From positions 62,001 through 126,000 of the forward strand of contig CAMAXK010000001.1 in the NCBI GenBank assembly GCA_945862365.1: a stretch of 64,000 nucleotides of DNA, given 5' to 3'. The stretch comes from Chlamydia trachomatis. GTDB taxonomy: Bacteria > Chlamydiota > Chlamydiia > Chlamydiales > 2-12-FULL-49-11. The position numbers and the translations under genes were made by a program. Shown in pieces: positions 54,017-63,970 of the stretch. Numbering within the stretch: the first letter of the stretch is position 1; every line of letters starts with the position of its first letter. The notes below the pieces were generated by a model. That model was not told the DNA's origin and did no database searches. It saw only the letters and a list, made by a program, of their open reading frames with translations.

Positions 54017-55813
54017 TTACCTCTTTTTCTCATTAATCTCAAACTCTTTTTCTAATTTTTCCAGTAGATGAGAAAAAGTTGCCAAGGTTTTTTTGATTGG
54101 CTCAGCAGAGGTCATATCTGCACCTGCTTTTTTAAGAATTTCTATGGAATAATCACTTCCCCCCGCAGCTAAAAATTCCATATAAGGCACTAACCCACCC
54201 TTACGTACCTTATCAACAAGAGTTAACGCCGCTGCAATTCCTGTTGCATATTGATAGACGTAAAAATTGTAATAAAAATGAGGGATACGCAGATACTCTG
54301 CTGAAGACTCGTTTGACGATGTGAAATCTTTACCGAAGTATTTTTTATTCAGGCTACCATAAATTTCCTTCATAGAATCAGGGGTTAAAGGAACATTCTG
54401 CTCTGCCATTTCATGAATTTTTAACTCAAAGGAAGCAAATGCAGTTTGTCTAAAAAATGTAGAGCGTATTGCATCAATTTGTTGATTGATAAGGTAAATT
54501 CTCTCTTCCTTTGTCTCTGCTTTATTATAGAGATATTCATAAGTCAGTTGCTCATTAAAAGTTGAGGCAACCTCTGCCACAAAAATCGTATAAGAGGCAT
54601 CATGATAGTGCTGCTTCTTATTACTTAAATAAGTATTCATACTATGACCTGCCTCGTGAGAAAGGGTAAGAACGTCATTTAACGTACCTTGAAAATTCAT
54701 GAGTATATAAGGCACTGAGTCGTAGCAACCAGAAGAGTAGGCGCCACTTCTTTTTCCCTTATTTTCATAAACATCTACCCAACGATCAATCGTTAAACCT
54801 TTTCTGAGAGTTTCTTGATACTCTTTTCCCAAAATCGCGACAGATTCAATCACAATATTACACGCTTCTTCAAATGAGTACTTTTTATCAACAGTATCCA
54901 CCAAAGGGACCCCAAGGTCGTATGAGTGAAGTTCTTTTACCCCAAGAATCCTTTTACGCAGAGAAATATAGCGATGAAGAGGCTCAATCCCCTCTTCAAC
55001 GGCCGTAATTAATTTGTGATAGACAGACAAAGGGATATTATGTGGTTTTAATGCAGCCTCAAGACAGGATGAATATGAGCGAACGGTTGCATTGAATAGA
55101 TGATTTTGCACTTGACCATGAATCAATTCAGCTAGTGTATTTTGAAATGTAAGAAAGGTCTTATGTAGTTTTTCAAACGCGTTTTTCCGAAGCGTTCGAT
55201 CTTTACTCTTCATAAATTTTCCATAGCTTCCTTGAGTTAAATGATGCTCTTTCCCCTCTGCATCGACTACATATCCAAAATCAAGATCAGCATTTGAAAG
55301 GGCTGAAAAAGCTCCACTTGCCGTGGTTTGCATACGCGCTGTTAAAGAAAGGATTTTCTCCTTATCACTTGAAAGAATATGTTCTTTTTGATCTTTCAGC
55401 TTTTTTAGATAAAACCGAAATATAGATAATTCCTTGTCTACAATCAGCCTTTCAAAATGTTCTGGGTCAATTTGTAAAAGAGATGGCTCTATCCAAGAAG
55501 TTGCCGAAGAAAATTTATGATAGACAGCTCTTGCTCGTTCGTATCCACCTTTATTCTCTGGACAGGAAACATTTTCATCATGTTTTAAATGAGCATAGGT
55601 ATAAATTTTTTCAATATTTCTTAAATAGTTAAAGAAATTAGTTAAAGTATTTTTTACTTCTTTTGCATTTGAAAACTGAACCTGTTTAAAGGCCTTAAAA
55701 TCTTCTTCAGCATCTTCAAATGCCTTTTTTAAAGCCCTTTCCCAATCTGCTCTTTCCTTATATAAAGTTGTTAAATCCCATTTATCCTTTTCCTTAACTT
55801 CATCACGGCTCAT
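54017..55813 (-). CDS. pepF: Oligoendopeptidase F
   Basis: M3-family zinc oligopeptidase of 598 residues. HEAGH at 386-390 carries the zinc ligands and catalytic Glu; the upstream CYDSVPYILMNF and downstream FVAEVASTFNEQL (third zinc ligand Glu) match PepF, as does the RIPHFYYNFYVYQYATG block. It degrades short peptides in the cytoplasm. Runs into ptsH. Confidence 0.95.
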   Translation of the reverse strand: MSRDEVKEKDKWDLTTLYKERADWERALKKAFEDAEEDFKAFKQVQFSNAKEVKNTLTNFFNYLRNIEKIYTYAHLKHDENVSCPENKGGYERARAVYHKFSSATSWIEPSLLQIDPEHFERLIVDKELSIFRFYLKKLKDQKEHILSSDKEKILSLTARMQTTASGAFSALSNADLDFGYVVDAEGKEHHLTQGSYGKFMKSKDRTLRKNAFEKLHKTFLTFQNTLAELIHGQVQNHLFNATVRSYSSCLEAALKPHNIPLSVYHKLITAVEEGIEPLHRYISLRKRILGVKELHSYDLGVPLVDTVDKKYSFEEACNIVIESVAILGKEYQETLRKGLTIDRWVDVYENKGKRSGAYSSGCYDSVPYILMNFQGTLNDVLTLSHEAGHSMNTYLSNKKQHYHDASYTIFVAEVASTFNEQLTYEYLYNKAETKEERIYLINQQIDAIRSTFFRQTAFASFELKIHEMAEQNVPLTPDSMKEIYGSLNKKYFGKDFTSSNESSAEYLRIPHFYYNFYVYQYATGIAAALTLVDKVRKGGLVPYMEFLAAGGSDYSIEILKKAGADMTSAEPIKKTLATFSHLLEKLEKEFEINEKKR

Positions 55814-55886
55814 AGCAAATCTCCTTGTGTTACTAAATAGTATACTGTTTTAAGAAATGATTAAAAGTAGTAAAAAATTATTTGTT

Positions 55887-55913
55887 TTAGCAGTTGGTAA
55901 AAAAAACTGCTAA
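55887..55913. promoter_or_regulatory. CIRCE-like operator upstream of groESL
   Basis: A perfect 9-9-9 inverted repeat, TTAGCAGTT - nine bases - AACTGCTAA. The standard HrcA operator CIRCE is TTAGCACTC-N9-GAGTGCTAA, so arm length, spacing and the first six bases are conserved while bases 7 and 9 of each arm are changed symmetrically. It ends five bases before the -35 box of the groESL promoter. Binding by HrcA is inferred. Confidence 0.8.
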
Positions 55914-55918
55914 TTTCC

Positions 55919-55947
55919 TTGATATAAATACAAATATCTTATAAAAT
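55919..55947 (+). promoter_or_regulatory. groESL promoter
   Basis: TTGATA (55919-55924), 17 bases, TAAAAT (55942-55947), 46 bases before the groES start, next to the CIRCE-like operator. Confidence 0.7.
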
Positions 55948-55993
55948 TATAAACAGATTGGTGAAGACTTTTAAAAAAACAAGGAGAAATCAA

Positions 55994-56299
55994 ATGAGCA
56001 CAAATACACAAACTAAACTTCGTCCACTTGCGGATAGAATTCTTGTAAAAAGAGAGAAAACTGAAGAGAAAAGCTTCGGCGGAATTATTCTTCCAGACTC
56101 TGCTCAAAAAGGTAGTGATATTGGTATTGTAATTGCAACTGGCCCTGGAAAAAAAGATGAACATGGAAAAATTATGGCAATGAGCGTTGCTGTCGGAGAT
56201 AAAATCATGTGGGCTAAATATGGCGGCGAAGAAATTAGTGTAGATGGGGAAGATTTTCTTATCGTTAAAGAAAACGATGTAATTGCAATTTTAGAATAA
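55994..56299 (+). CDS. groES: Co-chaperonin GroES
   Basis: A 101-residue co-chaperonin that caps Gro[13 protein letters not shown], the mobile loop [14 protein letters not shown] and the C-terminal [18 protein letters not shown] are conserved. The ATG at 55994 has AAGGAGAAA before it; an ATG 12 codons upstream gives an unlikely basic extension. Followed by groEL after 33 bases. Confidence 0.96.
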   Translation: MSTNTQTKLRPLADRILVKREKTEEKSFGGIILPDSAQKGSDIGIVIATGPGKKDEHGKIMAMSVAVGDKIMWAKYGGEEISVDGEDFLIVKENDVIAILE

Positions 56300-57961
<1,662 letters not shown>

Positions 57962-57970
57962 TCTCTATGA

Positions 57971-58010
57971 AAAAAAGGAGGTAGCAGAATGATTGCTACC
58001 TCCTTTTTTT
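57971..58010. terminator. Bidirectional terminator between groEL and the 58010 gene
   Basis: AGGAGGTAGCA and TGCTACCTCCT form an 11-bp perfect stem with A-run and T-run on the two sides, so it can stop groESL and, on the minus strand, the convergent gene. Confidence 0.9.
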
Positions 58011-58711
58011 TATAAATTCAAGCCAAGATGGTAAATCGCTGAGGCAAGAAACGTATCAAAAAGATAATTTATCGTCTCTTTTGAAATACTTTCGGGGTCA
58101 TCCTGATTGGTTACAAGCATACCCACCCAAAGATTATTCCAAAAATTTGCAATTTGGACATTTGAGACTCCATATTCGTTATAATCACCCATACTCATGG
58201 TTGGATCTACATAGCTACCATTTAAATAATCCTGGTATACAATATCAAGATTTGCTCTTACTGCATCATACATGACCGTTTCTTCAGCATTAATAACTGA
58301 ATTAAGTAAATAAACAAAGTTTGCCGCATAGGCGGGATTTAAGGTCACACCATAACTATTTGCTTTCATATCTCTTTCATACATGTATACATCAAAAAAA
58401 TAAGTTACCAGAATAATCATAATCATTGATGAATAGCTCGATGGTGAATCTACAAGTTCGTAAAAAAGATCATGATTATCTTTATGTAACCCTGTTTGAG
58501 AGAGTATGTCCAACACACACTCCATAACTACCATCTTTGCACCATCGGTATCAACAGTATCCATAAAGAGAATAAAATCATTCCAATACTCACTGATAGT
58601 TGTTGAGGATATTTCTCCATTTGCCAAAATGACTGTTCTTTCAAGAAAGTCAATAATCGACTGATTAATAGTATTCTTTTTATTATGACCGTAATTAGTA
58701 TTATCAAGCAT
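58010..58711 (-). CDS. Hypothetical protein of the 58-60 kb cluster
   Basis: Not recognised. The 233-residue protein is acidic and helical, with a hydrophobic stretch SSMIMIILVTYFFDVYMY at about 92-109 and a Gly/Asp/Tyr-rich loop GSYVDPTMSMGDYNEYGV. The third gene of a minus-strand cluster with two paralogous repeat proteins; it starts MLDN like the protein at 60050. No signal peptide. It reads into the groEL terminator. Confidence 0.6.
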   Translation of the reverse strand: MLDNTNYGHNKKNTINQSIIDFLERTVILANGEISSTTISEYWNDFILFMDTVDTDGAKMVVMECVLDILSQTGLHKDNHDLFYELVDSPSSYSSMIMIILVTYFFDVYMYERDMKANSYGVTLNPAYAANFVYLLNSVINAEETVMYDAVRANLDIVYQDYLNGSYVDPTMSMGDYNEYGVSNVQIANFWNNLWVGMLVTNQDDPESISKETINYLFDTFLASAIYHLGLNL

Positions 58712-58782
58712 ATTATGATTCCTATTTTTTATTTTATTATATAATTTACACCTAATTCACACGTAAATGGTTGAATGTAAAT

Positions 58783-59988
58783 CTATACATCTTCTGTAGG
58801 TTTTTCCTCTTCTGAGATTTCTGTTGTCTCACTGGTTTCAGGTGTTGCTGGGGTTTCAGGAGTTGCTGGGGTTTCAGGTGTTGTCGTGGTTTCAGGTGTT
58901 ACTTTAGTCGGTGGCCAGCCTAATAAATTAGCAAGACCTTGTACATTAGGAAAACTCGGGACACCAGGGATCATGGAGGCATTATTAAGAGCAGTTCCCA
59001 CAAAATCTGTCAATGTAGAACCGTTAGTTGTTGTTTCAGCAACCTCTGCTACCTCGACTGCAGCTGTCGGCGTTGTAGAAGGTGCAGTAATAGGTGAAAT
59101 GTTTGAAGCAGCATTTACCACCTTACCTAACAAATCACTAATCGAAGAAGTAGCTACTGGCATCACAGTAGTCTCAGCTACCTCCACAACTTCTGATGGT
59201 GCAGTTGAAGTTGGGATTGCAGAAACAGTTGAAGCAGCATTTACTACCTTACCCAACATATCACTCATCGAAGAAGTTGATACTGGCATCACAGTAGTCT
59301 CAGCTACCTCCACAACTTCTGATGGTGGAGTTGTTTCTGCTGTAGGATTTGTACCAAAAAGATTCCTTACACTAGTTTCAATTTTATCCGCTGCGGTAAC
59401 AACTAACGCTGTATCCATTGTATCTGGACTAAAAAACCAACTAATACCTGAGTATATTTTTAAAACAATCCATTTTATGCCTTTATAAGTCCCTACGATG
59501 ATACGTTCAACACCAATGAGAATCTTCTTAGCCAACCAAAACATGGCAGAAATGATTTTTTTAAATACCCAGTAAATTCCATTAAATATCTTTTTAAGGA
59601 TCCATTTTATCACAAGATAAACTTCTCTAACTGTCCATTTGATCACTTTCCAAGTTGATTTGACAACCCAAAAAAAAGCAGATTTAATTTTTGTGATAAT
59701 AAGAGGCACATCGGTTATCACATTTGTTAATGTTGAAACTGCTGCAGGAATTGCTTGTAGGGTAAATGATGAAATCACTTCAATATCTTCTGGGGATAAC
59801 CCTGAACCAGAAATGATCGCTGTAATTTTAGAAACAACTTCTGAGCCATTTGAAATAACTCCAGAATATTTATTCACAGCATTTTGCACATTAAGAAGAA
59901 GCTCACTTAAATTTGTCCCCCCCGCAGCAGTATAGTTATCTACTAACGACTGAATTTCAGAGGTAAGATCATTTGTTCCATCTGTCAT
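58783..59988 (-). CDS. 11-residue Trp/Lys repeat protein with long repeated tail
   Basis: A 401-residue protein of novel-looking design. Residues 104-190 hold eight 11-residue units (consensus xIKWIhKKIxx) with Trp at 107, 118, 129, 140, 151, 173 and 184 (Arg at 162), exactly 11 apart. Such hendecads form long amphipathic helices lying in a membrane surface, as in apolipoproteins and alpha-synuclein; that is inference. A mainly helical N-terminus (1-100) precedes it. The tail (218-401) has two 42-residue copies of SEVVEVAETTVMPV...LGKVVNAAS, a third decayed copy, and Thr-Pro-Glu repeats, probably disordered. No signal peptide. AAGGA precedes the ATG. Paralog of the gene at 60050. Confidence 0.7.
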   Translation of the reverse strand: MTDGTNDLTSEIQSLVDNYTAAGGTNLSELLLNVQNAVNKYSGVISNGSEVVSKITAIISGSGLSPEDIEVISSFTLQAIPAAVSTLTNVITDVPLIITKIKSAFFWVVKSTWKVIKWTVREVYLVIKWILKKIFNGIYWVFKKIISAMFWLAKKILIGVERIIVGTYKGIKWIVLKIYSGISWFFSPDTMDTALVVTAADKIETSVRNLFGTNPTAETTPPSEVVEVAETTVMPVSTSSMSDMLGKVVNAASTVSAIPTSTAPSEVVEVAETTVMPVATSSISDLLGKVVNAASNISPITAPSTTPTAAVEVAEVAETTTNGSTLTDFVGTALNNASMIPGVPSFPNVQGLANLLGWPPTKVTPETTTTPETPATPETPATPETSETTEISEEEKPTEDV

Positions 59989-60049
59989 ACATTTTTCCTT
60001 TTTCTCTATTGTATCAATAAAGGTTAATATAGACTTAAGCGACTTACCC

Positions 60050-60619
60050 TTAGTTTAAAGAGGTTCCAAATAAGCTGGCCCAAAAACCTGTGGTCTGATC
60101 TTTAATCTCTTCAGTCACTGAAAAAACCACCACCTCTTCCCCTGAGTTTTCACTAATGGCAGATAGGGTAAATAGCGCTTTTAACGCATTTTTAAACTTT
60201 TCCGAGGTTGATCCGTCAGAAGCATTTAGTGCATTAATTGCTCCCCTTACTCTAACTGTTATTGAAAGTGCCTCTGTGATTTTATCAGCTGTAAAAAGCC
60301 ACTTTAGGCCGCTTAAAATTTTTAAGATGATCCATTTCATCACCTTATAAGTAATTTTGATTACTAAAAATGGAGGAATAACTAATACAACCAGTAACTT
60401 TTTAATGAATATCGAGATTTTTTTCATCACCCAAAATAAGAGTGCAAAGGCCTTTTTAATCATCCATTTTACAAGCAAGTAGCCTTCAACTACGATCCAT
60501 TTTATTCCTGATCCTATTTTTTTAAAAAACCAAGAAATACCCATTAAAACCTTCTCCATAATTAAAGGTTTAGTGGAAACTTCGACAGTCTCGACCGTTG
60601 TATCAATATTATCTAGCAC
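60050..60619 (-). CDS. 11-residue Trp/Lys repeat protein, short paralog
   Basis: 189 residues, the short paralog of the 58783 protein. Residues 27-113 have the same eight-unit hendecad array: Trp at 30, 41, 52, 63, 96 and 107, with positions 74 (Lys) and 85 (Leu) degenerate. Both arrays end alike (KWIILKILSGLKWLF and KWIVLKIYSGISWFF). The remaining 80 residues lack the repeated tail. No signal peptide. It is first in the three-gene unit; the short intergenic gap to the AsmA-like gene on the other strand contains the divergent promoters. Confidence 0.7.
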   Translation of the reverse strand: MLDNIDTTVETVEVSTKPLIMEKVLMGISWFFKKIGSGIKWIVVEGYLLVKWMIKKAFALLFWVMKKISIFIKKLLVVLVIPPFLVIKITYKVMKWIILKILSGLKWLFTADKITEALSITVRVRGAINALNASDGSTSEKFKNALKALFTLSAISENSGEEVVVFSVTEEIKDQTTGFWASLFGTSLN

Positions 60620-60745
60620 CCTCTCCCCCGAAAGCTTTGTTTCTTTTATTATAAAACAGACACATACTTTTAATCTTACCGACGTAAAATCATCTATTTA
60701 CAATCTTTTCTTGCGTTTTTTATTCAAATTGATGAGGGTAAAGAT

Positions 60746-61429
60746 ATGAAGAAATTTTTAGTTATTATCCTCTCCCTTTTTGCCGCCATCGCTTTGGCTT
60801 TAGTGATAGGATACATTTTTATCGCAACTGTCTTAGGATCGATACTCACTAGCTCTTTTGGAGCAAAAACAACAGTTGGTAACGCTGCATTAACCCACTC
60901 TTATTTAAATCTCTGGGATTTAAATGTTGAAAACCCACCTAAAGCAAAACATCCCCATGCCTTAACCATTGGAAAGTTATCTGTAGTAGCTCCTATTACT
61001 ACCTATTTAAGCAATGATATTAAGATTAAAGAGATTACCTTAGATGATTTAATTCTCGATGTAGAAGTGATGCCAGGAGGCGGTGCTTTGACTAATTGGG
61101 ATACAATAGTTAATCACATTACAAGTTCTCAAAAACCTACCACCTCCACAAGTGATCGAAACACCACCATCGACACTCTATTAATCAATAATATCACCGT
61201 AAATTACCTAGATGCAGCTGGAAATGTAAATACTACAACAATAAAAAATCTTACCTTTAAAAATCTTTCTACCAAAAATGGTGACATTACAAGTCAAATT
61301 GCCAAAACCATCCTACTAAAAATCCTTCTTGATGTAAAAAATGTTTCCAAAATCCCTCTTAAAATTACGAATGAATCGGTAAACACCTTCTTTAAGCAGA
61401 TGAATATTCCCATCAAGATAAATGGTTAA
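60746..61429 (+). CDS. AsmA-like periplasmic anchor protein
   Basis: The 227-residue protein has one N-terminal membrane segment (LVIILSLFAAIALALVIGYIFIATVLG) and a beta-rich periplasmic domain with the AsmA/DUF748 pattern: LGSILTSSFGAKTTVGNAALTHSYLNLWDLNVENP, then IGKLSVVAPITTYLSNDIKIKEITLDDLILDVEV. AsmA-family proteins move lipids between membranes or organise the envelope; this is much shorter than AsmA or TamB and may be a fragment-length member. It starts GAGGGTAAAGATATG. Divergent from the Trp-repeat genes. Confidence 0.7.
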   Translation: MKKFLVIILSLFAAIALALVIGYIFIATVLGSILTSSFGAKTTVGNAALTHSYLNLWDLNVENPPKAKHPHALTIGKLSVVAPITTYLSNDIKIKEITLDDLILDVEVMPGGGALTNWDTIVNHITSSQKPTTSTSDRNTTIDTLLINNITVNYLDAAGNVNTTTIKNLTFKNLSTKNGDITSQIAKTILLKILLDVKNVSKIPLKITNESVNTFFKQMNIPIKING

Positions 61430-61491
61430 TTACTAACCTTACGCATGAAGATCCCGTTCATTAACAAAAAAATCGATATCTACGGATATTA

Positions 61492-61609
61492 AACCACCCG
61501 CTTGCTTTGCTCACTAGAGAGCACAAAGCCCACAAAGGGGCTTATGAAGATTTTAATCTTTTTCTCTGTGATCTTTGTGATCTCTAGCAAGCTTTGCTTG
61601 CGGGTGGTT
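61492..61609. mobile_element. MITE-like inverted-repeat element
   Basis: About 118 bases flanked by AACCACCCGC (61492-61501) and its inverted copy GCGGGTGGTT (61600-61609). The arms extend inward with conserved blocks (TAGAGAGCACAAAG against TAGAGATCACAAAG in the inverted arm) to about 38 bases, interrupted by a diverged stretch. No coding capacity. A 22-base piece of its left arm recurs at 20660-20681. Resembles small non-autonomous transposable repeats; target duplication not confirmed. Confidence 0.55.
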
Positions 61610-61621
61610 ATATATATTTTT

Positions 61622-61645
61622 AACTAACCTTATCCAAGGTGAGTT
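61622..61645. repeat. Dispersed palindromic repeat (AACTAACCTT-ATCC-AAGGTGAGTT)
   Basis: Member of the same palindrome family (mirrored CACCTT core), directly beside the MITE-like element and six bases from the end of the lysozyme-like gene. Confidence 0.55.
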
Positions 61646-61650
61646 AATCA

Positions 61651-62421
61651 TTAGGGTTCTGCAAGGTATGAATCTAACCGATTATTCCAACCTGTAAGCC
61701 AACGCTTTTCATCTCTTTCCTTTGGAGAATTTTGCACCCGTTTTGATAAAACAGATTTAGCTGATCCCACAAAGTCATTTAGAGGGCATTTAGAGTCTAA
61801 GGGAATTCCTTGAAGCACTTGCAAAAGACCCCAACCCTCTCCTTTATATCTTTCAGTTTCAGCAATACCGCTACCTTTAAAATTTAAGTAGTCTATTAAT
61901 GCGTAAAGTCCGTTAGCCTCTTTTGCAAGGGATAAAAAATGGCTCGTAACTAACAGTTTATCTTTTTCATCAAGCATAGCAATCATTTTTGGTAGAACCT
62001 TTTCCAATCGACCAACAATATATTTTGCCTGAAGATCCACTGTTTTTAACAAAAGGCCACTTAATTCTTTCATTTCTTTACTATCTATTGCTAAATAAAA
62101 TTCCTCACGTGAACTCCATGGGCAACCTTTTGCAGAAAGAATCCAAGATGGGACAGCTACCTTTTTACTTTTTAAAAAAACAATAAGCCCTGGAAATGTT
62201 TCCTCAAATTTTTCCACCTTACCACTATTATACCAAATAAAATGACCAATACCCAAAGAGGGAAAATTTTCCCCATCCTTCCAATGGGTTAACTCAGAGA
62301 TCTTTTCACCACATTCATTGTTCCAAATACGATTACCAATGATTTTTGCATCATTATCACTCACATAAAGAGCAAATAAAGATGTATAGATGGATACTGT
62401 AATAAATAAGAGATAGCGCAT
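61651..62421 (-). CDS. Secreted lysozyme-like protein of unknown specificity
   Basis: The 256-residue protein has a signal peptide (MRYLLFITVSIYTSLFALYV). The mature part starts IGNRIWNNECGEKISELTHWKDGENFPSLGIGHFIWY, a conserved block also found in proteobacterial proteins of unknown function; NE with SLGIGHF about 25 residues later resembles the E...GYGH core of phage-type lysozymes. The rest is helical with CPWSSREEF. It is 4 bases downstream of the NagZ-like GH3 gene in the same direction, which supports a cell-wall role. Lytic activity is inference. Confidence 0.6.
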   Translation of the reverse strand: MRYLLFITVSIYTSLFALYVSDNDAKIIGNRIWNNECGEKISELTHWKDGENFPSLGIGHFIWYNSGKVEKFEETFPGLIVFLKSKKVAVPSWILSAKGCPWSSREEFYLAIDSKEMKELSGLLLKTVDLQAKYIVGRLEKVLPKMIAMLDEKDKLLVTSHFLSLAKEANGLYALIDYLNFKGSGIAETERYKGEGWGLLQVLQGIPLDSKCPLNDFVGSAKSVLSKRVQNSPKERDEKRWLTGWNNRLDSYLAEP

Positions 62422-62425
62422 TATT

Positions 62426-63970
62426 TTATCCTTTCAAAAAATTCCCCACTGCATCCAAAGATGGTTTTGAAGGGCTAAACGTCTTTATCACACGTGTAGC
62501 TTTTGCAAACAGCTCTTCATCTTGAGGGTTTCTTAATACCACAAGATTAACTGGTTTTCCTAATTCTATTAAAGTTAAAATCTGCGCTTGTTGAATCGGA
62601 TCAGCATGTGCATTATAACTACATATAATCAACACCTCCACATCTTCGGGAACTTTTTCCCCAAATGATACAACATGAGAATCCTTAATAGTAGATAAGC
62701 TTGTTCCTTCTAAGGTTTGTCTTAAAAATTGAGGTAAAATAATTGCACTCTTTTTCCCTTTTATGGATACATCCACAGAAGGGTCATTGACCGTAACCTT
62801 CAATGCCTTTGTTGCAATCTCCAAAGCTAAAAGACTATGCTTTTCTAAATCCCCAGATGTTGGAAGTGCTTTTAAACTTTTAAATGCCCCAGACTTTAAG
62901 GTTAGTATCCGCCCTAGCGCCTCATCCAATCTTTCTAGAGAAATTTCCCCTACCCCCACTGCATTTACCATCGATCTGTGCACATGCTCAATATCTTCTA
63001 CAGAAAGCTCAAATATTTTAGCGCCATGTAACTGCGATCCTCCTAAAAGAACAATATCGCATCCTGCATTAAATGCTTTGATGGCAACATCATCTACTTT
63101 TTTTGCCCCCTTTAATACCCCTTCCATAACCAGTGAATCTGAGATGATTACTCCCTCAAAACCAGTCTCCTTTCTATATAAATCAAGCGTTTTTTTCGAT
63201 AGCGTTGAACAATTATCTGGATCAATAGTGGGAATGAGGGTGTGAGCCGTCATCACCATTCTTGAAGGTATGCGCTTAAAGGGATAAAGCTCTACTTCTC
63301 TCATTTCTTCTAACGTTTTATAAATAATAGGAAGATCTACGTGAGAATCCTTACCTGTATCTCCATGACCTGGAGCATGCTTTAAACAGGGTATAATTCC
63401 CGCTTCCTCAAAACCCTCTACTGCTTTTAACCCAAAATCTGCCACCTTTTGAGGATCTTCTCCAAACGAACGCACTCCAATTACAGGATTATTTGGATTA
63501 GAATTTACATCTACCACAGGGGCAAAGTTTACATTCATACCAGCAGCTAAAAGTTCCCTTCCGATACAATAAGCTGCTTGGCAGGCAAGGCTTTTGTCAT
63601 TTGTTTCACCAAGAGCTCTATTTCCAGGCCATCTTGTAAATCCATTTTGAAGACGCTCGACGGTACCACCCTCTTGATCTATAGCAATAAACAGTGGAAT
63701 TTTTGCATTCTTTTGTAAACCACTGCTTAAATTTTTTACTTGATCAAAAGAATCCAAACCATTTGCCCAAGTATAGTAAATGATTCCACCAATCCCTAAA
63801 TCAACCAATTTCCTAGCATCATCATTGACCTTTTTTGCGTGCACATGAGCCATGATCACCTGACCTATTTTTTGCTTTATGGTCATATTCTCCATTTGCT
63901 GTTGTACACAGATCGATGTCAATGCTAATATTCCAAAAAATAGCACAAAAACCCTCCGATTTTGAAACAA
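62426..63970 (-). CDS. nagZ: Secreted GH3 beta-N-acetylglucosaminidase, NagZ-type
   Basis: Glycoside hydrolase family 3 of 514 residues with a signal peptide (FVLFFGILALTSIC). Conserved blocks are IDQEGGTVERL, GMNVNFAPVVDVN, KHAPGHGDTGKDSHVDLP (NagZ-type Asp/His dyad; the usual Phe is Ala) and VIISDSLVMEGV with the nucleophile Asp. A C-terminal domain of about 140 residues resembles that of longer secreted NagZ forms. It would remove GlcNAc from peptidoglycan fragments outside the cytoplasm. First in a two-gene unit with the lysozyme-like gene. Confidence 0.88.
   Translation of the reverse strand: MFQNRRVFVLFFGILALTSICVQQQMENMTIKQKIGQVIMAHVHAKKVNDDARKLVDLGIGGIIYYTWANGLDSFDQVKNLSSGLQKNAKIPLFIAIDQEGGTVERLQNGFTRWPGNRALGETNDKSLACQAAYCIGRELLAAGMNVNFAPVVDVNSNPNNPVIGVRSFGEDPQKVADFGLKAVEGFEEAGIIPCLKHAPGHGDTGKDSHVDLPIIYKTLEEMREVELYPFKRIPSRMVMTAHTLIPTIDPDNCSTLSKKTLDLYRKETGFEGVIISDSLVMEGVLKGAKKVDDVAIKAFNAGCDIVLLGGSQLHGAKIFELSVEDIEHVHRSMVNAVGVGEISLERLDEALGRILTLKSGAFKSLKALPTSGDLEKHSLLALEIATKALKVTVNDPSVDVSIKGKKSAIILPQFLRQTLEGTSLSTIKDSHVVSFGEKVPEDVEVLIICSYNAHADPIQQAQILTLIELGKPVNLVVLRNPQDEELFAKATRVIKTFSPSKPSLDAVGNFLKG

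Noticed and set aside
58886-59488. 200-codon plus-strand frame
   Set aside because: Antisense shadow of the Thr/Val-rich repeated tail of the Trp-repeat protein; no start signals.
62763-63245. 160-codon plus-strand frame
   Set aside because: Antisense to conserved GH3 motifs, so a shadow.
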